Below are positions 11,601-25,000 of a stretch of 64,000 bases of DNA, piece by piece. The first letter of the stretch is position 1, and each line of letters starts with the position of its first letter. The DNA lies in contig LS997563.1 of NCBI GenBank assembly GCA_000469685.2, positions 45,000,651 to 45,064,650 on the forward strand, in the 5' to 3' direction. The notes beneath the pieces are model-generated. The model was not told the origin of the DNA. It saw only the letters and a list, made by a program, of their open reading frames with translations, and did not search any database. This DNA is from Haemonchus contortus. Its lineage: Eukaryota > Nematoda > Chromadorea > Rhabditida > Trichostrongylidae. The translations under genes and the position numbers were made by a program.

Positions 11601-14600
11601 TGCGCCTAGGCCAACCACGCTCTGAGGTCAGTTAATTGGTACTAGATTCGTCTGGGAGGATTGAAAACGCTGACTTGTACATCGGCTGGCCACCGCAAGT
11701 CATTGTCTAGGGTACATACGCATTCAATACGCCACTACAATTCTGAATAGAAGTCGAATGCGTGGGCGCATCCCTAAGACGGGATTGACTAAAGCCTAGA
11801 GGTCCTATCCTTTCTTGGACTGTAGGCAATCACTTGTTCAATGAAGGTTATGTATGGAATTTTAGAAATGGAAACTCTCTCTCTCTTTCAGCTTCAGCTT
11901 CAAACTACGAACCTTTCAAGGCATTTTTATCTGCAGTGCTCGACAATGCAAGCCCATGTAGTTTTATTGAAGGGATTTCAATGTCCCGTGAACGTGTGGT
12001 ACAGTAAATCCCTTAGTGCCCACCACCCACCGCGTGGGCTTAACCCGGGATACCTTCCTGCGTGACGGGTGTTTGGAGGCGCTCGAGTGTGTCTTCGGGT
12101 TACTGTGTAACACATTCACGGGAAGATTAAAGGCACTGTTCACGATACAAATGGTTACCGAGTTCTTCCCTTAGGACTACTCAGGGGCCCACATGGGTGG
12201 TGGAAGGGCCCCGTTCGCTTCCATAATCTCGACGGTCAAGGCGTAGTGGAAGCCCTGTTGCTGTCTTGATTCGCTTTCCCGCCTCTCGATCGATGTCACG
12301 TTAGACGAGTGTCGAGGCAATACAGATTGCGAATATTCGTTCTAGGACCCACACACAATCAGCTAATCGCCGAGTGATGAGGCGATGTTTTTCTCCCATT
12401 TTTTTTCCTCCGTTATTCTTTTTGTTGCTGCGATCCCTTTTTAAATTTCCTACCCCAAAACGCTGAAAAAGGCGAGCCTTTTCGCTATAACTAGGGTTTT
12501 TTGTTTACCTATAAGCGGCCAAATTTTTGCTTACCGTAGTCAGATATTTGCACGGGACCCACACGTACGTAATGACGCGCTGTGCGCCAGCTCGTTTAAA
12601 CGCCCCACTATTCTTCATTCTTCTGGTCTCATTCTCGTCCAGCCCCCTCTTTAACGACTTTTTGAGCCTTCTTTCACTTCGAAAACGCCGATCCACCCAG
12701 TTCCTTCGCCTCCGTTTTCCATCTCATCTTCCATTTTTTGTCATAATCTGGGTCACCCAAAGTTATCGTGAACTGTGCCTTTGAATCCGAATCTACCTCG
12801 TGCGGGTGCAGCCGTAATGGTGTTTTTTCGTAGTTGGTTTGTCTCCGTCCACTCAAAAGAAATGTACCTCTTCCTGTACCATTCATAGTACCAAGCATGA
12901 ACATCAGTGAAGCAATCGGTAGCAGCATACTAACGAGTGGAATAGAAACCTAAATACAAAAACTTTTAGTCATATGTTGAAGTTATAGCACCGAGAAACC
13001 GAAGTATTCGGAGCCCTAGCCATTGTTTAGTCTTGGGTTTCTCAAATTATTAGATGTGTATGCATACGTAGGACTGGATTGTGGCGATCTGAATGAAATC
13101 AGATATGCTAGTAAATTAAAGATGGATATGAGCGGAATCTCACTGAAATTATGAAGCAGGGTTGTCTTGCCATCGATCCCAGAGATCGCAGAAGGAAGAA
13201 CCACGAGTGAAAATGTGCTTTGCTAGCAGTTTAACCCATTGACGACGTTAACGAGTTTAACCCATTTTGTATGTATAACATTCATTTTCGAATTTTTTTG
13301 ACCCTTTCAAGTATCGAGCAGTTTCATGACCTACTATAGAATCTTGACGCGCAGTGGTCCGTAAAACGTTTACTTCTGACTTTAGTAATAAGAGAAAACA
13401 AAGTTACTTCTGAGGGCATCGGTGAAGGAGGGAAACCAAAGGCTGTAAAAAAGATTGTAAAAAGGTGCAAAAAGGATGTAAAGGGGGTACTGGGTATCCG
13501 ATGATTCAAAACATACCATTCTCATCTTGTCTGTATCCTCGTGTCTAGTCAGAGTCGCATTTTGGAAATAATTTGGAAAAAACTCTCACCTCCCTTCGAA
13601 CAATCAGAAACAACATTAGATGCCATACGGTAGCTCTAAATAGTGTGTATGACTTGTAACCTTTACATGCCACATTTAAAAAACTTTTGTCGGCTGGAAA
13701 TGCTTAAGAATAAATTGACTTGCTCCTGGGACCATCAGCCGCAGCCCGCGAAAAGCGCGCTCGGTCCCACACGCCAGACACGCTAAGATGGCGCGGTCGC
13801 CAATGGGATAAGAGCAGTATGGCAGAAGTATATCTCGTGGAAGGTCGATATCTTGTAACTGACTGTCAAAATTAGGATTCAACGCTTTTATGGTGCTCCA
13901 ACATGCTATGCTCCTTTGCTTCTCTATGTATTGGACGTTTGTAAAACAATGGTCATTTTTTAACGTCTCAAAAAATCTCCCAGTGAACGAAGCAGTTCAA
14001 ACACATAGTTCACGATAATTTAAAAGTATCTATTTCAAGTGAATAATGGATACCTTGCTAAAGGGTAGTGCAATTGTAGCGAAGAAAGTGCGAAAATCGT
14101 TAGTTAAGAAAAGGTATGAGATTTAAAAGAAGTAGTGAAGAAGGGGCTGTACGAGTTGGCCGTCTGTGTGCCTCTCGCGCAAGCGTCCTATTCGTGTCGC
14201 CCTATGAACAGTGCACTATTAACAAGGCCGGTGTAACACGGCCAAACCAATTTCGGAGCCTTTATTACACCGTTTCTGGGCCGTTTGTCCGCAGAAAGGC
14301 CCATTACCCCATTCTTCGAAGGCCACAGATTCGTTCTAGTGGGTAACCTAAGAAGCTATTTTTATCATAATCTATGCCTTTAATCGATAACATGTACCTC
14401 ATTTTATTCGATTACTTTTTGGATTATTTCATAGTTACTCTCTTACAGAACTTCTGGTTCCTTGATGGAAAGCTGCACTACAGATTGAGATTTCCTCATT
14501 TCATTCTGAGTGGAGGTTTTCTCATCTAAAGAGAACTGCACGACCGAAATAGGTTGTATTAGTATGCCGTTTAATCAGGACTACATGATGGATGCCGCAT

Positions 14601-17475
14601 TAGTTCTTACGCAGGCTTCAATAATTTTGCCCAGTCATCAAAAATCTTTTTGGAAAGCACTTTAAACCCCACCGCGCTCTGTAATCCCATGTAGTTAGTT
14701 GATGTACGGAAAACAAGAGTAAGGACAGGCATGTTGGAATGCGTCGAAGGAGTCTAGTGCGCGAAGTAGTGAAAATCGCCTTCGATCTGTGATAGGTGGT
14801 GTAGTGGCAAGTGGTACACTATCACACACGCATAGTCACGGGTTCGAATCCCGGATCGATATCCGCATAGGCCAACCAAGCCTTCCATCCCTCTGCGGTC
14901 GGGTAATTGGTATCAGACGCGTCTGGGAGGATAAAAGCACTGACTTGTACACTGGACAGCCACCGCATATCATTGTACAGGCTACATACGCACTCATTAC
15001 GCCACTACGATTCTGAATGGAAGTCGAGTGCGGGGGCGCATCCCTCAGACGGGATTGATTAACGCCGAAAGACTTTAAAAGAGAAGGGGCTTAGCTCTCA
15101 GCAGCAATCGAACAAATGCGATTCCTACCAATGTTCTAATCGTGCCTTCAGATCATTTTGTGGAATAAATGATTCTCTTTTCTGGAATTCAACTTTTTAA
15201 ATTGAAATTGTAACAATAATAGGTCAAAAACATGTGATCACTAACCTGAATAATAAGAGAGCGGAGGAATCGTTTCTGCATCTGCTTTGTCTTTTGTGAC
15301 ATACTGCTGTTGTCGCGAAGAAATTTGTATGATGCAATTACACTGCCAACAGAGATTATAAATGCCATGCAGCACACAAAAACAATCGTGAAGACAATAC
15401 GACGTAATTCGGAAGGGATAAAAATCTGAAGATTTGGCACAGAAAACGCAGATCTCGCACATGTGAACTCCTGAAAATAGACATTTTAAGATTCATTGAT
15501 TCGACTGTTTTATCACATTTGATCTCTTTTTCATAGATGGAATGATGACGATATTCCGCATTCACTAGAATGGCCCAGGGATTGAACCCTGAATCGATTT
15601 CCGCTTACATCGGCATATCTTTCTAGGGAGGTAATTCGAGGCTCCTCCTTATACCATATCTGCCGTTATAAAGTAAAGTAAAAAAACGTCATGGATAGGG
15701 CACAACAAGGGATCGGAGATTGTATTGTGTGAATGCCACACCCATTGTGGACGAGTTTCAACGGCTTTGTAGAGGCTGCACTATCTCAAGAGACTCCCAT
15801 GTAGGAAGTTCAACCAACGTGAATAACCCATGGCGAAAGGCAGTATCAGACAATTCCGGCTCGAGTAGTCACCCCTTTGAGCAATTGGAGCAGGTTAAAT
15901 CCCGTCCAAACACTTCTTACATGCCATTACCGTCACGGTGATCTCGTACAATTTCCACTTTCCCTACTTTTAAAGAGCCTTAAAGTAGGCGGATTTGCTC
16001 TCTTTCTTCGCCACCAATGTACTTCTCTACATCAAACTTCTAATTTTCTACTTAAAAGGGAAACCTCAAAATTATTGTAAATTGTGCCTTCAAAATATGG
16101 GGAATAGGGGGTTGAGATATTGCTTCGCATCAACCTGACCCTTTTTAAAGGTCCCAACTGACAATGAGTCGTTTGTACCATTCATTCTTTGATATAGTAA
16201 TGATTGCTGACTTGAGTAAGGTAGCGAGAATTTCGATTCAGGCTTCATTCTACAACAGAACTTACTATGTAAGCTTTCAAGTATCCATGTCACCCTAGCC
16301 TGCATAGGTGCAAATTATTAAGTAAGTCTCGGTGAAAAATACCTTTTCTGCCCACATTCTCGCCTCTGTTTGATCAGGTAACATATCAGTTGAATTGACT
16401 AGAATAGGAGTAAAATATATTAGAAAAATTGCTGTACTTTTATAGATGTGACCTAAATATGGTAGGTATTAGCAAGTGACATTGATAAATTCCTTGCACC
16501 TCAATCAATCCTATCTGAGGGAGGTGGCCCCGCATTCGACTTCCATTTAGAATCCTTGTAGCGTTTTGAATGCGTATGTGGCCTATACGATGACTTGTGG
16601 TGGCCAGCCGATATACAAGTCTCTGCTTTTACCCTCCCAGACGTTTCTAATACCAATTAACCAACTCCGGAGGAATGGAAGGCCAGGTTGGCCTAGGCGT
16701 GCATCGTTACGGGATTCGAACCCATGATCATGCGTGTGTGATAGTGCTACGCCACTAGCTACGACATACATACATATATCGCCTCTGCCCTGCGGTGGGT
16801 ACCCTCGCAAATGTGAAGGTTTCGTAGACATCGAAGATCGATTTCTTCATTTCAAGCATTGGTGCAACACGACAGAGCTGCGTATCTGGTTCTTCATTTC
16901 TCGATATCAAGCCGAGAGAATAGTTCAGGCCAACATCCCTGAGAGGAAATTTTCTACGAACCTGCAAATAATTAGCGAGGAGAGGATGTTCCAATTAGGT
17001 TGCGACGCAATGACACGGGTACCCATGACATACCTTTGTGGAGAGCAGTTTCAAGCTGTGCTTACTTACCTTGGTGGCTGATTTTTGAAAAGTGACGAGC
17101 CGGAGTAATGACGTGACATCGATACACAAAGAGGCTGACAATGGTGGCCCCAAAAAGCGAACCTATATAAACAACCAACAGGACAGCTACATGTGTAGTA
17201 ATAGGTATCCAAGGTATAGTCCAAGAGGCGGGGTAACCCATCGGTATAGGGAAGAATATTATTGGCAGTGTGAGTACTAGATACACGGTATCGAATACAG
17301 TGGATATCGTCTGGTAGATCAGCAAATACCATTTATAAGCAGCCATTTGTTGAGGTGATTTGGTGAGAATGCAGTAAAAGCTGAGTAAATTCAGAGGAAC
17401 GGCTACAACAGATAATGAGTGCATAAATACTAAGTAGAACCCAGTGCTGAGGTCAAAATCTTCGCATTCTGTCAT
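8612..17475 (-). CDS. SRH-type serpentine chemoreceptor, copy A
   Basis: Six minus-strand exons join in frame: 17475-17070, 16452-16343, 15470-15246, 12949-12868, 8888-8778 and 8715-8612, giving 345 aa. Exon 1 starts at ATG and holds TM1-TM3 and the start of TM4. It contains the TKSPQQMAAYKWYLL segment and LPIIFFPIPMGYP, typical of the nematode Str superfamily and closest to class H. Exon 2 ends in LPDQTEARMW, exon 3 has the basic loop and start of TM6 (KTKQMQKRFLRSLIIQ), and exon 5 ends TM7 with the family's PYR motif. All introns are GT-AG. If the last 62-nt intron is not removed, the protein stops at 8716 with 331 aa. The role is presumed chemosensation at the ciliary membrane; the ligand is unknown. 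It is the tandem paralogue of copy B. Confidence 0.85.
9240..9515 (-). repeat. GC-box satellite units, inverted orientation
   Basis: Two diverged units of the 128-bp repeat in reverse orientation: the complements of 'gttcaaac', 'gtacagg' and the CGCCC box are visible at about 9285-9300, 9355-9370 and 9415-9425. This copy lies in the block 1 region, in the intergenic part of intron 4 of receptor copy A. Confidence 0.7.
10503..10805 (-). mobile_element. tRNA-derived SINE (copy 1), full length with TSD
   Basis: On the minus strand the element starts GGAGGTGGTGTAGTGGCAAG, which contains an A-box-like sequence, followed by a GGTTCGAATCC B box, and ends in a tail of TTTATCC repeats (10503-10520 on plus). 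Flanking repeats GACGTGTATAAT (10491-10502) and GACGAGTATAAT (10806-10817) match at 11 of 12 positions and look like a target-site duplication. The equivalent site in block 2 (about 20620) has no insert, so this copy arrived after the duplication. Confidence 0.82.
11575..11800 (+). mobile_element. tRNA-derived SINE (copy 2), 5' degraded
   Basis: Shares the SINE body ('cctaggccaacca', 'gaggattgaaaacgctgacttg', 'ctggccaccgcaagtcattg', 'gggcgcatccctaagacggg') in plus orientation. The tRNA-like head is truncated or mutated, and the A box is not recognisable. The equivalent part of block 2 (about 21360) lacks it. Confidence 0.75.
12131..12780. mobile_element. TTRA-flanked MITE family, copy 1
   Basis: Inverted termini AGGCACTGTTCACGATA and TATCGTGAACTGTGCCT are flanked by TTAA (12127-12130) and TTGA (12781-12784). 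There is no coding capacity. It sits about 90 bp from exon 4 of receptor copy A, inside intron 4, and is absent from block 2. Confidence 0.75.
13231..13262. repeat. Solo TTAACCCATTGACGAC terminus
   Basis: TTTAACCCATTGACGACG matches the end of the TTAA-flanked MITE in the PTPMT1 intron (35984-36622). Here only one end is seen, so it is a fragment. Confidence 0.55.
13995..14345. mobile_element. TTRA-flanked MITE family, copy 2 (diverged)
   Basis: Begins near 'tagttcacgataattta' and shares the internal order of the family: 'gcgaaaatcgtta', 'aaggggctgtacgagttggcc', 'gtgcactattaacaaggccgg'. The right end is degraded. It lies in intron 3 of receptor copy A. A 76-codon frame inside it is part of the repeat, not a gene. 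Confidence 0.55.
14794..15066 (+). mobile_element. tRNA-derived SINE (copy 3)
   Basis: A well-preserved plus-strand copy. The A box TGGTGTAGTGG is near 14798 and the B box GGTTCGAATCC at 14841-14851, followed by the SINE body to 'gggattgattaacgcc'. It lies in intron 3 of receptor copy A at the position equivalent to copy 5 in block 2, so this insertion predates the duplication. Confidence 0.85.
15650..16089. mobile_element. TTRA-flanked MITE family, copy 3
   Basis: The right terminus TGTAAATTGTGCCT is followed by TCAA (the complement of TTGA). The interior matches copies at 23654 and 55276 ('cacacccattgtggacgag', 'cacggtgatctcgtac', 'ggcggatttgctctctttcttcgcc'). The left terminus is eroded. 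It lies in intron 2 of receptor copy A. Confidence 0.6.
16500..16791 (-). mobile_element. tRNA-derived SINE (copy 4)
   Basis: Minus orientation, with a B-box complement GGGATTCGAACCC near 16709 and the SINE body to 'caatcaatcctatctgaggg' at 16502. It lies in intron 1 of receptor copy A and corresponds in position to copy 6 in block 2, so it predates the duplication. Confidence 0.82.
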
Positions 17476-17813
17476 TGGGGTTAGTGAGCGAGGCGTTTCG
17501 AACTGTAGTCAGAGCATATATCCTCAAAATGGTGCTAATCTGATTGGTTCACCTATGCTCTCCTGTAATGCACCTGCCACTCCGAGTATGCATACTTTGT
17601 CATTTCGTGAGCGTGAGCATTCGAACAAAGATCTCCTAACTTCTAATCGGCCATTACGCAACCACGTAAAGGGGAACATGAAGTGCATGGCCGCAGCAGT
17701 GATTGGTGAACCCTTTTTTACTTTGGATAGGCGAGGCAGTATTCCTCATCAATTTCGCAAAGTTTGTGGCGCGAAACTCTACAACCTCTTTAAACAATAA
17801 TTCGCATTCTAGT

Positions 17814-18172
17814 TTGAATGCACCGCTCACGATACTTTTGGGTTACTTAGTTACAGACGAGTAAAGGAAGTGGTAGTCTAGCATAGTGCAAAAAAAAGAA
17901 ACGCAGAAATTGGAATACTTAGACAGATATAAGGCTTCAAAAAAGAAGTTAAATCTGGGGTCCTACAAGAATGTACGACGAAAGTTGCATGGAAGGGGTC
18001 TTTGGACAAGCTGTACGAATGTGTGTGCCACTGCATATAGCTTCTTCAGTAAGCTTGTCTGTATACAAGGTAAGGATCCTGGTGCGAATGGTGCAACTTC
18101 TACAGCTTTTCACTGGTTTATAAAAACGACAAATCTCAGAAACCTTCTTACGTGAACTGGAACGTTGCATTT
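17814..18172. mobile_element. TTRA-flanked MITE family, copy 4
   Basis: Left end TTGAATGCACCGCTCACGATA, then 'gggttacttagttacagacgag' and 'aagttaaatctgggg', as in the copy at 26633. The right terminus is weak. It marks the end of block 1, upstream of the first exon of receptor copy A. Confidence 0.6.
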
Positions 18173-18825
18173 GATGCTGAAATTTGTGAACTACAGCGAC
18201 AATAAGAACCTAAAAAAAACCTAAATCAGCTGTTCAAACAAATTCTGTTGCATTTGCTTGTAAATTACCAATAAAATAATATTGCAAAGCTTTTCGCATT
18301 GGTTACGTTAGTTTTGACAGCCGTTATTTGCATATTTTCTTATAATACCTTCATTATGCGCTAGCGAAAACTGACACTGACAGCGACATTCCAAAGTATT
18401 AGCTCAAAGCTCTTCTGAAAGCGAGTCATCGGGAATTTTTCTTAGACATAATAATCTTATGATTTCAACACTACATTGTGACAATCTAAAGACGATTAGC
18501 AAGTCCATGTTCCCTTCACGTAGCCTGGTGTTGATTGGAGTATGCACCAATTGATCTGCTGACAATGATATTTTGTTTCTTCACTGTCCAGCCTGGAATG
18601 AATTCTCTTCAGATTGAATGTGTGTCTACTCACTCCACTCCACGATCATGATTATTTACTGAGGTGTGTGATGACTACGATAAGCGTCTCCGGCAGAACG
18701 TGATGGTATCGGCTGATGCTCCGGGAAGGATGAGGGATGTGGCTGGTTTTCTATTGGTTTGGGGTAGTTGTAAGTTCTGTCCCTATCACATGTGTATCAT
18801 CAACCAGCAGCACCCTCTCTCTTCC

Positions 18826-18843
18826 ACCCCCCCCCCCCCCCCC
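18826..18843 (+). repeat. Poly-C tract in block 2
   Basis: Counterpart of the C homopolymer at 8411 in block 1, in the same sequence context. Confidence 0.8.
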
Positions 18844-19042
18844 TCTCATCCAAGCAAGACTTGATCCATTTGAGGCTGGCAATTTGGGACAAAACTAATT
18901 ACTGTACCTCGGCTCGTCGCCTTAGCCTCATTCTTATTCTATTGTATTAGCTGAAAACTCTTTCAAAATCCACTATTATTGCGTATTGAAGTCGAATAAT
19001 GGGCGCATCCTCAAGCGGGATGAATCAGTTTTGAAAGAAAAG

Positions 19043-22000
19043 CTAGCCTTCCATCTTTACCAGTTCCCCCTGACCATTTTTCGATTTCGAAAATATGTAA
19101 AATTTCCCAGGTAAGTAGCATTGTTGTCCTAATTCCGAGGACGAAGCGAAACTAATGGATGGCATAATTGAAGTTTGCAAAGAAACTCACGTGTTATAGG
19201 ACTGGTGACGAATTTTCTATATGGTGCGTTGCATAATATAAGCATTGTAGCTGCCAGAGATCCATGCGATCCGAGAACAGCCAATATGAAGTTTCCGATT
19301 CCTAGTTCATAAAGAGTATTGCTTTCAAATAACCTTTTTTGCATTATCTCAATGGGCACCGATATTTTCACTTGATTGTCTAAAAACTATCAGAACTTTA
19401 TAAAAACATTCATATTTGTGTCTAAAACAAGTAAGCAAACATAAGATATGTTCCGAATCTCTAGTTTCTCGGGGTTCTGCGCGACTTTTTGCTAGTTATT
19501 TCGCCTTGTGCCGTGTATTAGATCGTTACTTCAAATATTAGTCTCCCGCATGGCCTACCACCATTCAAGCCTTCCTTCTGAGGGTAGTGTAAGGAGAAGG
19601 ATGTGAGATCGAAATAGCCATGTGAAATGGGTTCTCAGATTCAAGTCGGTCCTAACACAAAGATTCTGAACTTCAATCAGCCTTCGTTCCATTTTTTCGA
19701 CCTTCCATGTTATTAGCACAATGTCATATGCAAAGCGGAGATGGCATTGTTATTGGCTCCAATCGAACCTCACTTTTCCTTCCAAAAAATTCTAAAGAAT
19801 TTTTGATCGTGCTCTTGAATCCTTATCTACTTTGGTTACGTTGATGGTGTTGGCTTATAAGAAGAATGGCGAGACCTCGATCGGTTTGAATTGTTGGGAC
19901 TGCCACGTGCATAACACTTCCGCAAGCTGACCTATGTACTTGTCGTATTTCGGAAGGTAGAATAAAATAATGGGCTATTCGTTATGCCTCAGATGGCAAG
20001 TAGCCACTCAGTAATGGCTATCGAAAAGATAGGAGAGGAAGTCATAAATGACCTCCTCCATTGTTTTTCTGGACGCAGCGACTGCTCCGGCGAGGACGTT
20101 GAAAGCAAGTTATATCGGTATAGTGGCAAGCGGAGCCCGGGTTTCCTTAGATGGCTCTCTCATTTTTGGTGGCTTCAACCAGAACTATTGCTTTTCTCTA
20201 TTCCATAAGAACTCCTTTATCGCTTCCCTCTATTTGTTCCTATATCCTTTCGTTCGTTGGTGGTTGCCTACAGCTCGCGCGACTCAACGTCAGTGTATTA
20301 AGTAGAGAATTTCAGAAGAAAGGCTTCCCCTGGTGATATGTGAACTCACTGCTTTCCCTGCATTGCTCGACGTGTGGGCTGACGAGCTAGGGCTAGATTC
20401 ATCATCCTGCTAGATCTATATGCTTCATTGAGGTTTCATTGTTTCATTCAATGGGTTTTCACTGAATGAACCTAGCGACCATTCACGATTAAAGCTTAAT
20501 TCCTTGGAAAAAATGAAAGATCCTGTTTCCATATCCAATTTGTACCTTTGCAAAAAGCATTTTGTAACGAATGCAGTAGTTGGCGGAACGAGAAGACAGC
20601 ACTTTCGGCTTCTGCTGGCGCGTGTAATGCGCAGCATCAATGCAAACACCTGTTCTACGTCTTCTTTCCTGGCTGTCTGCCCTACGCTTGCAGGGTATTT
20701 TCCACTCTGTTCTCTCGTTTCTCCTGTTTGTTTCTTTCATTTTCCTTCTCATTGTCTCTCCTAACTCAATCTCTGCAAAATCAAAGTCCCTAGCACTCAG
20801 GTGCATATATAGAGCCAAGAGATTGACTTTAACCACAGGAAGTCAATCTCTTTTATTAAGAATCAGTGTTGAAAGTGTTGATGTTCAGAGAATGTTCTCC
20901 CCTATTTGATGTTTTCATCAGTATAAAAAGCGGGGAGAATCTTTCTAGCTTTGTGGGTCCCGCGTGTGAGTCCATTTTCTGGGTCACCTTAACTCTTTCC
21001 CCAACCCTCATATCCACCCAACCTATTCATTTCAAGGTTTTGCGGTAGAAGCGAAAGAAGTTATAATATTTGTTCAAATCAGGCATACATTCCATCGCTA
21101 TCGATCGACATTGCTGAATTGGTTTACCACTTCATCACTTTCCCTACTATTTCAACGTTCTTTAATTGATGCAAGGGAATTCATTGGGTCACCAACCAAA
21201 TTTCGTATGATTCGTTCCTTGTTGCTGAGACACATCTGTCGGCTCACTCTCAACTGAATCAAAGAAGCATCACATTCATGCTCCTCCCGCTGTTTGCCTT
21301 CTTTTTTGCTCCTGGCTTCAGACAAGCAAACAGTGCAATCCTTCCACTCAAGCAGTAAGAGCGAGCTTATTCAGCTCGACCATTCTTTTTGAGCATCCTG
21401 TCAGCCTCTCTCTTTTCATTCTTATCACTACTTTTATCTTTGATGTCATGAGGTACTATTTCAAAAATTTAGGGGTGTCATATTTTTCATGTCCAATACT
21501 CTTTCACGATCTAAATCTTGCGATAAGTTGGGTTCTTTGAAGGGTCAGAATGTAATACCCATTTCAATATCCATTTCATAGAATATCTCACCTTTCTCTT
21601 CTGCTGTAGGAGACCTCCCCTTCTGAAATGCTGACCTTTGGAATCACACAAATGTCCCCCCCCCCTCTCCCTCTCCCTTTCAGCTTCAGCTTCATACTAC
21701 GAATCTGATAAAAGTTCCTTCTCTGCAGTGCTCGAGAAGGCATACTTATGAGGTTTCTAGCGGACGCGGCCGGCTATGAAGACATGATTTTTTGCCGTTG
21801 GTTTCGTTTCAATACCCCGACACTGAAAAAAGGTACCTCTTCCTGTACTATTCGTTGTCCCAACAATAAACATCAATGAAGCAATCGGTAGCAGCATACT
21901 AGCAAGTGGAATAGAAACCTAAATATAAAAACCTTCAGCCATATGTTGAAGTTTCGACTGTTTTTTCAAATGAATAAGTAGTGTGGAAACCTAAGTATTT

Positions 22001-25000
22001 GGACTCCTAGTCGTTATTTAGTCTTGAATTTCTCAAAGTCGCCTAATTTTATGTGAATGCATGAGTGGGGCATGGATTGTGGCGCTCTGACTGAAAATGG
22101 AAATGCTAATAGGTTAAAGATAGATGTGAATGGAATCTCGTAGAAATTGCGAAACAGATCTTTATCCGGCGGCCTCCTGAAGGCAGAAGAAGGAAGCAGA
22201 GATGGTAGCTATTGGCAGCTTTCCGAGTTAACTTTGCTGACGGCGGACTTCATGTGTCAAGCACTGATGTGAAAACTGGACGTATTAGACTCGTGGAAAT
22301 TCGCTCTATGTGACTCTCTAGTAAAATCGGGATTCAACGCTTTCAGGATACTAGAACATGCTGTGCTGATTGGCTTCTTTATGTATTGGGACGCTGGCAA
22401 AGTAAAGGAAAGTTGTTAGCGTTCCAAAGAACATCTCTCTCAGTGAACGAACCTTAATCAGTGATATGTGCCTTATTTTATTCGATTACTTTTTGTCAGT
22501 CTTCTTGTTACATCACAGTTCTCTTTCACAGAACTTGTGGTTTTTTTTTTTTGATTAAAACTGGACTACAGATCAAGATTAAGGTTTGCATCCTCATTTT
22601 CAATGAAGACTTTTTTACTTAAGGGTTTTGCAAAGACCGAAGTAAGCAGTGTTAAGATGCCGATTGACCAGGACTATATGGAGAATGCCATATTATTTAT
22701 GAATTAGTTCTTACCCAGCTTTCAATAGTTTTGCCGAGTCATCAAAAATGTTCCTTGTTAGCACTTCAAACCACAACTTGCCCCTAAAACTCCATGTAGG
22801 CAGTTGGAGCGCGTTGAAAGTGTGGAGTTAGTGCGTATAGACGTGAAAATCGCCTTTGATTTGTGATAGTAAGCATAACCTCTTGAAGCATAACCCCTTT
22901 TGACAAATATTGCGGAGGTGGTGTATTGGCAAGTGGCGCACTGTCCCACACGAACGGTCACGGGTTCAAATTCCGGATCAATGTCTGCCTAGGCCATCTA
23001 AGCCTTCCATCCTTCTAGGGTACCGGTTAATCGGTACCAGACTCGTCTGGGTCGATGAAAGCACTGACTTGTAATTAGGCTGGCCACCGCAAGTCATTCT
23101 ATAGGCCACTACGATTCTGAATGGAAGTCGAATGCAGCGGTGCATTCATCAGATTATCATTTTTGTTCTAGTCTCGCCTTTAGGTCATTTTCTGAAGTGA
23201 TATTTCTCTCCTATGTATTTATATGTTCAAAAAGCGAAATTGTAAAATAATAGTTCAAATAAAAATTTCCTAACTAACCTGAATGAAAAGAGAGCGAAGG
23301 AATCGTTTCTGCATCTGCTTCGTCTTTTGAGACATACTGCTATTTTCGCGTAGAAATTTGTGTGATGCAATTACACTAGCTATAGAGATTACAAGTGCAA
23401 TACAGCATACAAAAATAATTGTTAAGACAAGTCTACGTAGCTTGAATGGGATAAAAATCTGGAGATTTGGCACAGAGAACGCAGATCTCGCGCATGTGTA
23501 CTCCTGAAAAGAGACATTTGAAGATTCATTAGTTTACCAGTGTTTTATCAATTTGTCTTATCAATTCAAAGCTATTATCGAAAGTATGATTTCTTTTTCA
23601 TAGAGGAAATGCTGACAATATTGCCACACTCATTCGAATGGCTCATTGATTGAAGGCACAGTTCACGATAAAAAATGAATATTCTGATCCTCAAGAATAA
23701 TACGTGGGCCGTTGTTGAGACGAAAAACGGCCTAGGCAGGGCTTAATAAGGGCTCCAAGACCGGTGGTTGACGCGCACACTCAAAGTGGCCGTGTTGGCC
23801 GGCCTTGTTATGAATGCAAAATTCACATGACGACACGGATAGAACGCCTACGAGATAGACACCAAGACGGTCATCTCGTACAGCCCCCTTATTGCTGCTT
23901 TTTTGAAGCCGTATATTTTAAATCCAACAATTTTTGCGCTTTCTTCACCACCCTAGCCCTATTCTGCACCATGACTTCCATTATTTCACTTGAAATCGAT
24001 ACCTCAGAATAATGGTGAACTGTGCCTTTAGAGAGCTGTTCTGACGATTCCTCACTAAGTGATGATCGGTTTTCAAAGGATATCGCTTAAAGGCACCGTT
24101 TACGATAAATTTAGGGTACCCTTTTTTGACGGAAATTGATAGAACTACTCCAGAATAAAGCGATAACAACGAAAAAAGCGCAAAAAAATGATGAACAAAA
24201 AGAAATAGAAAGGGTCAAAAAAGAGGTGGAAAGGGAGGTTGGACGAGTTTCACTTAGGAAGAACGGCGGTTAAGGGAGTGTTCGGGCGAGTGCACGAAGG
24301 CGACGCAATGTCTGCAATAGCAGACAACACACCCAATTTGCCTGACAATCTGACTGGCAGACTCTGGCAATTTGCCAACCAGCTTATCGATTTTTCACCA
24401 ACTTCGCTCCAATGCGAAAGTGGTGAACGGCAATTAGACTTCGTAGTCAGCTTAGCAAGGGGCGGAAGGCGACCGTGGCTCACTCTCCGGCCCCTTATTG
24501 TGCCCTATCCAGAAAGTTTTCCGACCTCGTTCCTGCACAAACGGTATCAGAGGGGGCGTCGAATTCAAACCATGTGCAAATTTCCGAAACCATTATTTCG
24601 TGAACAGTGCCTTTAAGATGGGATACTGCTTCGCATTGAAATAGCCTGTTATTTACATTGGTTTGACTGTTGTTGGTACCATTCATCCTTTGGTATAATA
24701 GTGATTGTTGACTTGAATAAGTTCTGGTTCAGACTCCATCCTTCTACGGAAATTCTATAGTATGCATACTTGTGAGCATTCAAATCACCCTAACCTGCAC
24801 GGGTACAACACTAGTACAACTTTATAGATAAGTCTTATAACTCACCTTTTCTGCCCACATCCTCGCCTCCGCTTGATCAGGTAAAATATCATTCGAATTG
24901 ATCAGAATGGGAGTAAGATATGTAAGATAAATTGCAGCACTTTTATAAATATGACCTAAATGTGGTGGATCTTAGTGAGAAAAATAAAAATAAAGAGAAG

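Larger units (their letters stand above)
7846..18200. repeat. Tandem segmental duplication, block 1
   Basis: Homology with block 2 begins at 'ctgttgcatttgcttgtaaatt' (about 7844, matching about 18244). It continues through equivalent landmarks: a poly-C tract (8411 and 18826), all six exons of a minus-strand SRH-like receptor gene, SINEs at matching intronic positions, and a MITE past the first exon. Exons are much better conserved than introns, and indels are frequent. The block is about 10.3 kb because it gained insertions (SINE at 10.5 kb, SINE at 11.6 kb, MITE at 12.1 kb) that block 2 lacks. Confidence 0.88.

Noticed and set aside
14116..14346. 76-codon plus-strand frame
   Set aside because: It is part of a MITE family copy; related copies have no conserved frame.
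14794..14865. Functional tRNA gene
   Set aside because: A and B boxes are present, but the acceptor stem does not pair and the same head recurs with a SINE body.
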